From assembly GCF_019703515.2 (NCBI RefSeq), contig NC_059372.1, positions 18,271,492 to 18,335,491 of the forward strand: a stretch of 64,000 nt of DNA. The letters run 5' to 3'. Every line of letters starts with the position of its first letter. Position 1 is the first letter of the stretch. Positions 49,901 to 61,900 of this stretch are shown one piece after another. This DNA comes from Myxocyprinus asiaticus. Lineage: Eukaryota > Chordata > Actinopteri > Cypriniformes > Catostomidae. A model generated the notes under the pieces. That model was not told where the DNA came from, did no database searches, and saw only the letters and a program-made list of their open reading frames with translations. The translations under genes and the position numbers were made by a program.

Positions 49901-52900
49901 GGAAGACTGTGTACCTCAAAGATCAGTGTGAGCAGCAGGATGCGGGTGGCTAGGTTGGAAGCCTGGGGGAGGGTGGCCATCTGTCTGGTCCACTCAGACA
50001 CAGTCTTGGTGTCACTGGTGGTAAGCGGCACAGCAGCCTTGATCAACACATCTGCTGCCTCCCACACCTTTGTAAATACAAAAACATATATACAGTTGAG
50101 GATAGAGTCTAAAGCACACCATGGCTGTATCTGAAAACATACATGACCTAGACAGCCTTTATCGGCATCATGTGCACATTCAAATGCTTAGTTCAACATT
50201 TATTCGTGACCTGTTCTAAATATAGTCACGTTTAATGGGTGTTGTCAGAAAGAACTCTAATTGGAGTGCTTTTATCCCCTTCAGCTGTGACTATACTCAC
50301 TATACATCAAGGCCTTGAGTTCTGTATTGCCTTTCCTACATAATAAAATATTTCTACATAATACAATATTAAGGACACAACTTTTCAATAAACTTAATTT
50401 AAGCAAATTTATTAAGTGCAATCTTTACTCTTGTATACCATGTATTTGTACTAGGGATCATACCTGCAGATAGAAAAAACTGTCTACAAAGTTATCCGCC
50501 ACTAGAGGGCGCAATGCATATGTTAACTGTATTCACACAGCGTGTTATTATTTGACTTAATTTCAAATAAAAAAAAAAGTTTAAACGTGAAGTTAATGAA
50601 CTCGAAACTGTACCTAATATTCTAGTTATTATTAACAGTAAACTCTATTCACACATTCATGCTAAATACAGCATGAGTGACTTAAAAATGCACTGAACTG
50701 AAAATATATTAAAGAGCACCTATTATGGTTTTTCAAATATTACCTTTCATGCAGTGTGTTATATAGCTGTTTGTGAATGTAAAAAAAGTCTGCAAAGTTT
50801 CAAAAATCAAAGTGCACGACAAATGGAGTTATTGACTCCCAAAAGAAAGAACCGATTCTGAACACCTGAAACGAGTCATTAGTGATTCCAGACTTACTTC
50901 CTGTACTAACCTACATAATTTGGTAACAAAAAAACTGCCTCTGGTCTTCATTGGCTGCTCGCAAACAGCTTTGACCCACCCTCAAACACTATACTAAGCA
51001 GTAGACCAATCAAAACAGACTGGGACATCTGACCAATCAGAGCATAGTATGCTCTCTGAAAGGAGGAGTTTAGAATGAATCCTTTAGAATGGATCATTGA
51101 ACGAGTTGTTTTTGATACTGGGAAGAAAAGGTAATGCTGTAATTTAAATTATGAGCAAATTAAAGTGTTTTTTGACCTTGGATGCATGTAAATCTATTGT
51201 ATGAGACCTTTAAAACAAAATTAGGCACATTTAAAAACCACAATAGGTGCTCTTAAAGAGGAAAATACCAATACTCGCATTTTTAAGTGTATTTAAATTA
51301 TATTTAAACAGTAGGCTACATGCACATACTTCAGTGGATGTTTCATGTTTTCACGTTTCTTTCTACAATAAGGAATTTTTCTCTGATGCAATGTTGACAT
51401 TTAAAATTTTGCATTAGAATGGTTAATCAGTCAAAAATCAGATATTGTATTAAGAAAACTTTGAAGAAAAATATGCATCTTGTATTTGGAGTTAAAGCTG
51501 TTCACTGCTTACAGTTTGTTGTTGTTATTGGTAATGATTAATCAATTTTCATTCATTAACGTTAACAATCGGGGATTAAGAAAGTTTCGTCAAATTTGCA
51601 ACCCTAATTCGTACATGTATATGTTATACTTGTACTCTTGTATATCATGTATTTAAAGGAATATTCCGGGTTCAATACAAGTTAAGCTCAATCGACAGCA
51701 TTTGTGGCATAATTTTGATTATCGCAAACATTTTTGACTTGCCCCTCCTTTTCTTTAAAAAAAGCAAAATTCTGTGTTACACCAAACCATAAATGTTAAA
51801 ATTTCAAAAGTACAGCCACAAGACACAATGTGTGTTAACATAATTTCAGTGTGATAAAATAACTTACTAACCTTTTCTGTGTAAAAGTTATAGGCAATTT
51901 TTCAACTCTGTTGCCATGACGTGTAATGTTAACAAACCCTAAAATGACTAAAACAAAATGTTTTTAACAACTTTACAGCTCAAATAAAGTTTTAACAGAA
52001 GAATTAATGCATTTGCTTTATTCAAATGATAAGCTGCACATTTCTGCCTTTAAACCCTACAAAAATTGGCCCCATTCACTTATTGCAACCTTGATTTATG
52101 CCCCTTTTTAAAAAAAGAAAATGAGGGACAAGTCAAAATTATTTTTTGTGGTAATCAACATTATACCACAGATATGGTCTCTCATTTATTCACCCTCATG
52201 CCATCCCAGATGTGTATGATTCTCTCCTGCAGAACACAAATACAGATTTTTAGAAGAATATCTCAGTTCTGTAGGTCCTCATAATGCAAGTAAATGGTGA
52301 TCAGGCCTTTGAAGCTCCAAAAAGGAGATAAAGTCAGCAAAGAAGTAATCAATAAGACTCCAATGGATTAATACATTTCTTCTGAAACAATCTAGTTTGT
52401 TTTGAGTGAGAACAGACCAATATATAACTACTTTTTCACTGTACATCTTGCCATTGCAGTTTCTAGGAATGATCATGATTTCAAGCTCGATTACACTTCC
52501 TACAGCGCCATCTAGTGCTTGACGCATGCGCAGAGCGCTTGCATTGTGTGGACCTACAGAACTGAGATATTCTTCTAAAAATCTGTATTTGTGTTCTGCA
52601 GGAGAAAGAAAGTCATACGCATCTGGGATGGCACGAGGGTGAGTAAATTATGAGAGAATTTTCATTTTTGGGAGAACCATCCCTTTAACTTGTATTTAAC
52701 ATGGAATATTCCTTTAAACATGGGTGGAATGCTGTATTGACCAATCAGCTTCCAGGAACAGAACAATCCATTTTGAGTTACTTTTAGTAATCTTAGTCTT
52801 AGTGTGGGTTGCACCAACAAGGATTAATCTTAAATTTAGATTAAATCAAGGTTTATCTGATCATTGTGTTGCACCAAATTTTAAACCTTGTTTAAAAATA

Positions 52901-55900
52901 ATCAGGGTTACATTTTAATCATCGATTTAATCCTGATGTACACTTTTACAGTAAATCTGAATTAACTTTAATCCTGTTGCTCCAATATTTTAAACTCTTA
53001 TTTAATTCTCAGTTTGGGATTAACTTTAAACTTGCAGCTGAGGTGGTTTAAATAAAAAACAGACCTACAATTAAACATGAATGACTAGGTAAATGTACAG
53101 TGGATGTGCCGTCACCCCTCTGAGAGACGTTTAGCATATTATTTATGTTTATTATGGTCCGTAATGTGTGCTTTCAGATTGGGTGAGCAAGTGCGGTGGC
53201 TCATTTCAGTGGCAGCGCAATTACCCGCTTCCCCATCCTTTACATGCAGAGACACCGTACAGAGATGGGTCTCTCGAGGAGAAGTGAGAGTAGAGCGTAA
53301 CTTCAGCAATTAAGGAGAGCGGTTACAAACAACAGGTGATCGTTATTGCTGCCCTCCTCTCTTATACTCATTTCAGTCGGCAGCATGGGCTGTTAATTAC
53401 TGGCCACATTAGTGGTGCTGATGAGGGGAGGCGGTTGATCCGAGACCCGCGTGGTCCTTTTTCCTTAAATTATGATGCCATATTTTAAAGCTTGTGACAC
53501 TGTACACACTGCTGCAACATTTTCTTAACCTCCTTGATCGGCCCCGTGTACTAACGATCTACAGCTGCTAAATTCAGAATCCATCGTGGCGGACAAAATT
53601 AATCGCAGGTGACCGTTTTAATCATGGGTTTAAAGTTTAATCTCTGATTTGTTAAACCGTATTTAAAATTAAGTGGTCCAACACAACTTAAATTAAAATA
53701 AAACATGGATCAACAAACCCTGGATTAGCTCCAAACTCTGCTTAATTTAATCCTTATTGGTGCAAGCCACCCTTAGTCTATCGTGATTACAATTAGTGGT
53801 CTGAGCAGAAATGAAGGCTGGTGTACTGACCTGATTGACCACTTGTCTAAGGATGAGGTCTCTGTATTCAGAGCCGTTTCTTTTGATGGCAGTCATAAGT
53901 AGATCACAGAGACGGTAGACTGTGTCTGGCAACTCATCCAGCAGGTGGAAGCAGCCAGGAAGCATTGAGTCTGTGAAGGCATGTAGCTCTGTGGTGTCTA
54001 GAGGCTCAGCTTCCAAGAAGCGCTCCAGACAGCGTGCCTCTTCCTCTTCTACCCGCTCCCTCGATCTCCTCTCGTCTTCCTCGCGCCGGCGAGCTGCTTC
54101 CTGCAGACATAAAGCAACAAGGCGGTCACTCATGGGTGACCAGAAAGACTAGAGAACATCTGTCTAAGATGTGAAGTAGACAGGCGAGATTAGACCTATA
54201 CTGTGCTACTCGGTAATTCCTGCTTTGGTGTTTAAGTAAAAGTAGTGTTTTGTTTGCCCACCTCAGGTGAGTCTGAGCGCTGCTCCATGCTAACTTCTTG
54301 ACCTAGAGACATGGCAATGGCCCGCATCATCTGGTCTTCTTCAGACATGGTGAACTCCTACAGAAACAAAGCTCACAGTGACTACACTAGCTCATAACTA
54401 GACCTGAACAAAATCTGTGACTACAAAATCCAAGCTGAAGTTCGACAACATTCCCCAACACCTTAAGTTTATTTAATAATTTTTTTGGGCACTCTCCGTT
54501 CAACCTATTATACCATATTTAGATCCTTCCTCAGAATTCCACAGATGTTCCCTTAAAATCAGCAGAAAAAGGGAAACAAGTATCGAGATTCCTTCAGTGC
54601 CTACTTGTGTGTATCCTGTCTGTGTGTGAGTGCGTGTGAGAGTTTTGCCAACAGACTAGACTGCGACTGTGTTAAGCTCTTACCCTGACAGCTGCGCTGA
54701 GCAGTGGTGGAGGATGCGTGAGCAGGTATTCTGTGGCCTGTTCCATAGTGCTGGTGTTCAGCAGAGCTTCCATCGCATGCTCTCTGGAAAAGCCCATGTC
54801 CATTAGCTGCAAAGGGGACAAAGACACTCTCAGTGGACAATACTGGCTCATTTGACAGTTAAAAAACAAAGACCTTAAAGAAAAAGGAAGTTCACCCAAA
54901 AAATTATAATTAAAAACGAATTATTGATCCTGCTAATGTTTTTTTTTTTTTTTTTTTTTTTTACTGTGGAACACAAATTGAGAATTTTGAAAAATATTTA
55001 TTGATCTTTTCCATACAATGACGCTATATGTTCGGCGATAAACAGCAGTGCAGGAGACACTGGACAACAGTGACCATAGGGTAATGAGAAAACTCCATAA
55101 AAGCACCATAAAAGTATAGGGTATCTGAAGGTATCAGCTCATCCAATTTAATACTTAATACCCTTTTCAAAAATATTTAAGACTTGCTTGTTACTTCAAT
55201 CACTATCGGGGTTAATGCATATAATTACTCACCACTAGATGCAACATGAAGTCACATATTAAAATGGCACGTTGCTAATGCGAGAGTAAAGTGCTGGTTT
55301 GATACTGTATGCCTACTGTGTGTATTTTTATGCAGACATTTCCAGTAGTTATTAAAGTTCATTACTTATGCTTATGTTCAGTACTAGTGCCCGACCGATA
55401 TATTGGTCGGACGATATTAGCCTTTCACCGATATATCGGTATCGGCGTATATTTTACTGATATGCGCAGATATGAAAACTTTTTTTCTGAACATGTAATG
55501 CAGAAAACAATGCTTTAGAATTGGTGTCATTACGTAGTTTGTCCAGCAGATCGCGCTCCGACTCCACTGTTTACAGAGCTGACTCTGAAATGACGGTGGC
55601 TCTGCAGAGAGGGCAGAGTTAGGTGGGGCGGAGCTGAGCGGCCTCTTCTCGGTAAGCTGCTAACTAGTTTGTGAAATACATACTGGAAAGTTAATAAACA
55701 ATGACCCCATCATTTTCCCTTTTCAGTACAACTAATATAACGTTAACCCTGTCCCTGACAACCATGTCACTCATGTCGGTTTGCTGTTAGCAGCTATAGA
55801 TTGTCAGTGCAGTAAGTAATGTAGCAGATTGAAAGGTAAACAAAGCATCTTTTGGCAGCTCAGCAGACAACGGTGCAATGGTGGATTGTGTCTGTTGAGT

Positions 55901-58900
55901 GTTGATTTCATGCTACATTGTTACCTAGTTGGTGAGACGCAATGCTGGTCCATCTTTTACTCTCCGTGACAACGAGCTTATAGCTAACTAGCTAACCACA
56001 TAGCTACTTTCATTGCTTGTCAGCTGAGTGGAAGCTAATGTGTAAACATGTTTTCACCAAACTGTTTTGTTCAGGATTCACAGTTGGGTACCCACTTCAA
56101 TCGAACAATTCCAGTCGTTGCATTTATAAAATGTAATATTTAAAAGTCTGGTTTCCACCGTTGAAAGTTTCCCCTGAACTTGTATATCAGAATATGTTGT
56201 AACAGCGCTGCCACTGTTTATCTCGTCTCGGCAGGTGTAAATGCTTCTTGTTTTACAACCTGCCAATAATTGACTGGCAGTATTAAAACAGTCAGCATTT
56301 GACTGATACTAAACAGTACTGATGTTTATTTAGCTATTTATTTTATTTGAATTTATTATTTATTTTAATGGTCAGCAACTGACTGATACTAACAAAACAC
56401 ATAATACTGATGTTTTTTAAGCTATTTATTGTATTTTTATTTATTCTTTATTTTCTCTGTGATCATTTCTAGAATTTGTTGACAATGTATAATAATAATA
56501 TCAAATATTCTTTGATAAAAATATTTAAGAAAACAGCCTTCTGAGTACCTATGCATAGTCATATCAGTGCAAGATCGGTGAACAATCCACATAGAAAAGG
56601 TCTGTTTTCATTCCAGCTCAAAAATTAACTATATCGGTAATCGGTGAAATATCCCCATCTAAAATCGGTATCGGGCTCTATTCAGTACTATACAAAGGCA
56701 CCTCGACTGGATGTCACTCCAAAAATCTTACATAAATATCCATTTATTTTTGTTTATCAGTACACTCACTGAGGCTCTCACAAAATATGAGCACAAATGG
56801 CCCTGCATTATTGACACTACCAACAAGCTTCTCCTTGAACTAGACCAAATCGGATTATATATGCGGTCATGCCACAAGTGAAACTTTTTGCTTTAACTCA
56901 GCTATATTTTTGCTATATCAGGGAACATTGTTTGAAAAAGCTGGCAAATACCTTTGTTCAACCTGAATGAATGGTGCTTTACCACTGTTCTGAGACCCCA
57001 CATAACTTCAGCCTGCAATGAATCAGTTGCTGTTTATTAATTTGCACCAATACAGCAATTCAATTGGCCTAATAAAAAGCAGTATTTACCAACATATATT
57101 TTTACACCCAAAACATTTTTGAATTAACAGCATGTGCAAAAATTACAGTACAATTTCACTCACTTTTTTGGAACCCATTTTAATATTATTTTATTATATT
57201 ATTAATAATATTACCATTTTGTGTTCCGTTCAAGTTTTTTATTATAATATAAAACTGAATCATTATAATTGAGGATTATATTTGTTTTTATAAAATAGTA
57301 ATATATTTCTGTAGTATTTACTTCACCTTCACTTGGAGCTTTTATTTTGGCAGACTTGGAGCCTTTATTTTGGCTAAAAGGGCAGTGTTTATTTAACAGT
57401 TTACATTGTTACTCATTTTAAATCTTGTTAAACACTGTCATCTTTTTTGTGATACAGGTGTCACGTTTTTGGATTTGTATAATAACTTGGCTTTGACTCT
57501 GGCCTTCAGGACAGCCGATGGAACAGCACCCTCTTTAATTCTAGAGCCCGACCGATATGGGATTTTTGAGACCAATATCGATTTTAGAGAGGGAAAATTC
57601 ACCGATTACCAATATGGTGACCGATATAACTAATTTTTGAGCTGGAATGAAAACAGACCTTTTCTATGAGGATTGTGCACCGATTTTGCACCGATATGAA
57701 TATGCAAAGGTACTCAGAAGACTGCTTTCTTAAATATTTTTATCAAAGAACATTTGACATTATTATTATTATACATTGTCAACAAATTCTAGAAATGAAC
57801 ATTGAGAAAATAAAGAAATAAAAATACAATAAATAGCTTAATAAACATCAGTACTGTTAGTATAAGTCAATTGCTGACCATTTAAATAAAGAATAAATAA
57901 AATAAAAATCAGTACTGTATGTTTAGTATCAGTCAATTGCCCACCATTAAAAAAGAATAAAAATACAATAAATAGCTAAATAAACATCAGTACTGTATGT
58001 TTAGTATCAGTCAAATGCTGATCATTAAAATAAAGAATAAATTCAAATAAAATAAATAGCTAAATAAACATCAGTAGTACTGTTTAGTATCAGTTAATGG
58101 CTGACCATTTAAATAAAGAATAAATACAAATAAAATAAATGGCTAAATAAACATCAGGGGCCGGTTGCACCAGCTATACGTATGTTACAACTTAGCCTAA
58201 TTGTGGCGTAAATGGGCACCAAGTCACAATTTACGCTCTACTAAATATTTGAGCGTTGCACCATCAAACTTGGGTAGAACGTAACCCTACGTATAAACTA
58301 AATATATACGGCAGCCTCCGACCAGGAGTAACTGATGGAATAAAAAAGCAGACTCATTTAATGACATCAATGAGCTCATGTTTTGGTTGACAGGCATCAG
58401 TCCTTTCGACATATATGCCGGCATTTACACTCATTTACATTTACGAGAGAGAGAAAAACCCCCCCAAAAAACACGTACTTTAAGCAGCTCTTCAGCATGA
58501 AACCGTTCTACTGGTGCCGTTTTTAGGGTGCGTCGCCCGGTGTCGAGTTTCAACACATTCAAAATATATGTATAGGATATTAAAATGAATGTCTATTTTT
58601 TCAGCCTGTTCTATTAGTACAGTTGTGCTCAACAGTTTGCATACCCTGGCAGAAATTGTGAAATTTTGGCATTGATTTTGAAAATATGACTGATCATGCC
58701 ATGTCTTTTATTTAAGGATAGTTATCATATGAAGCCATTTATTATCACATAGTTGTTTGGCTCCTTTTTAAATCATAATGATAACAGAAATCACCCAAAT
58801 GGCCCTGATCAAAAGTTTACATACCCTTGAATGTTTGGCCTTGTTACAGACACACAAGGTGACACACACAGGTTTAAATGGCAATGAAAGGTTAATTTCC

Positions 58901-61900
58901 TACACCTGTGGCTTTTTAAATTGCAATTAGTGTCGGTGTATAAATAGTCAATGAGTTTGTTAGCTCTCACATGGATACACTGAGCAGGCTAGATACTGAG
59001 CCATTGGGAACAGAAAAGAACTGTCAAAAGACTTGCGTAACAAGGTAATGGAACTTTATAAAGATGGAAAAGGATATAAAAAGATATCCAAAAGATATGT
59101 TCAATCACTTGTTAAGAAGTGGAAACTTCGGGGATCTCTTGATACCAAGCCAAGGTCAGGTAGACCAAGAAAGATTTCAGCCACAACTGCCAGAAGAATT
59201 GTTCGGGATACAAAGAAAAACCCACAGGTAACCTCTGGAGAAATGCAGGCTGTTCTTGAAAAAGACGGTGTCGTTGTTTCAAGGAGCACAATACGACGAT
59301 ACTTGAACAAAAATGAGCCGCATGGTCGAGTTGCCAGAAAGAAGCCTTTACTGCGCTAATGCCACAAAAAAACACCTTGACCCCTCACAGCTTCTGGCAC
59401 ACTGTAATTTGGAGTGACGAGACCAAAATAGAGCTTTATGGTCACAACCATAAGCGCTATGTTTGGAGAGGGGTCAACAAGGCATGGTGGTGGCTCACTG
59501 ATGTTTTGGGGGTGTGTGAGCTCTAAAGGCACGGGGAATCTTGTGAAAATTGATGGCAAGATGAATGCAGCATGCTATCAGAAAATACTGGCAGACAATT
59601 TGCATTCTTCTGCACGAAAGCTGTGCATGGGATGCTCTTGGACTTTCCAACATGACACCGACCCTAAACACAAGGCCAAGTTGACCCTCCAGTGGTTACA
59701 GCAGAAAAAGGTGAAGATTCTGGAGTGGCCATCACAGTCTCCTGACCTTAATATCATTGAGCCACTCTGGGGAGATCTCAAACGTGCGGTTCATGCAAGA
59801 CAACCAAAGACTTTGCACGACCTGGAGGCATTCTGCCAAGACGAAGGGGCAGCTATACCACCTGCAAGAATTTGGGGCCTCATAGACAACTATTACAAAA
59901 GACTGCACGCTGTCATTTATGCTAAAGGGGGCAATACACAGTATTAAGAACTAAGGGTATGCAGACTTTTGAACAGGGGTCATTTCATTTTTTCTTTGTT
60001 GCCATGTTTTGTTTTATGATTGTGCCATTCTGTTATAACCTACAGTTGAATATGAATCCCATAAGAAATAAAAGAAATGTGTTTTGCCTGCTCACTCATG
60101 TTTTCTTTAAAAATGGTACATATATTACCAATTCTCCAAGGTATGCAAATACAGTTCCTATATATTATTATTTACACAGGGCAAATATACCATTTATTAA
60201 ATCTACTTTTATTACGTATCCTATTTTAATGTCTGGAAAACCAGACTTTTAAATATTACATTTTATAAATGCAACGACTGGAATTGTTCGGTTGAAGGGG
60301 GTACCAAACTGTGAATCCTGAACAAAACAGATTGGTGAATACATGTTTACACACAGACAAGGTATGAAAGTAGCTACGTGGTTAGCTAGTTAGCTGTAAG
60401 CTCGTTGCTACGGAGAGTAAAAGATGGACTTTATTTACTTTCCAGCATAGTGTCTCACCAACTAGGTAATAGCGAAGCATGAAATCAACACCCACCACAC
60501 ACAATCCACCATCGCACCGTTGTCTGCTGAGCTGCAAAAAGATGCTCTGATTTTTCCCTTTCAATCTGCTACATTAATTACTGCACTGACAAAATATAGC
60601 TGGCTAACAGCAAACAGATGTGATAAACATGAGTGACATGGTTGTCAGGGACAGGGTTAATGTTATATTAGTTACATAAAATGATGGGGTCATTTTTTAT
60701 TAACTCACCAGTATGTATTTCACAAACTAGTTAGCAATTTAACAAGAAGAGACCGCTCAAATCTGCACCATTTAACTCTGCCCTGTCTGCAGAACCACCG
60801 TCAACTCAGAGTCAGCTCTGTAAACAATGAAGACGGATCGCGCTCTGCTCGACAAACTACGCAATGACACCAATTCTAAAGCATTGTTTTCTGCTTTATA
60901 TGTTCTGAAAAAAAGTTTTCATATCGGTGCATATCGGTAAAATATATGCAGATACCGATATATCGGTCGGGCACTATTTTATTTACTCCTCCAGGTCCAT
61001 GTCCCCTCTCGATCCTGCCATCTAAGAATGAGTGATACCTGGTGGTTCCAATGCAACATGTCACAAAGTCGCTCTTCAGATCATTCATATTCTCTGTCCA
61101 CCAGATATCAGATATATTCTCTAGATATCACAAACATAGCTGTATTTTGTTCCAAATTGCATATAGACTGCGTTTAATATGTACAGTTTTACCATTATCT
61201 ATGTAACAGATATTAATACTCATCTTCAATTATTTGTATTTTTTTATAAAAAGCTTATGAATATAAAGTTAATTTCACCATATCGTGTGATATCCTAAAA
61301 TAACCCATGTTGTAAAATATTTTACTAACTTTTTCCACTATTTCATGTTCGTATTCATTTCAAAATTAGTTATTTCAATGTGGGACTTTTATTTTGAAAA
61401 ACTGTCACTGGCATCTCCTCTCATTATCTACACACACACACACCAATGCAGAGTGAAAGCACAGGACAGCACTGGTAACAGCTACAAATGCACAAATTGT
61501 GTCATGCTCCATCATTTGAGTCAGATGTAATTTTTTGGAGAAACACGATTTTAGTTTAAGCTTTTAAATGATGTCACTGTTATCTCAAAATTCAAACAAT
61601 AAATGTATTTATACTCTTTAATGGTGCCTGTGACAGATTGCGGTAGCTGGCCATTCAAACAGAGCAGGCAACAACGCTATTTCTCTCCAACTTATAGCAT
61701 GAAAAATACATGAATGAACCTCAGAGTCTGAGGGTATGTTGAAAGATACGGTACAACTCATGCAATCGCCCGGTCTGTTAATGTTGAACTGACAATGGAG
61801 AAAATGAATGGGGAATATCTCGGGCCCTGGAGCAGCACTCACAGCACCAGCGCATTTGTATACTGAACCAGAGATGATTTATACAGAGATGGGCCACTTC

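Larger units (their letters stand above)
57542..60976 (-). mobile_element. hAT-type element, copy B, interrupted by insertions
   Basis: Inverted relative to copy A: TAGAGCCCGACCGATATGGG at the left, ATATCGGTCGGGCACTA at the right. Flanks TTTAATTC and TTTTATTT match in six of eight places, an eroded duplication. Copy A's segment around 56160-56318 is replaced here by about 2 kb (58157-60233) including a Tc1 element. It also has tandem subrepeats. Confidence 0.83.

Noticed and set aside
59438..59947. Functional transposase gene
   Set aside because: The open frame covers only the C-terminal half; the N-terminal part is in another frame with lost start and stops.
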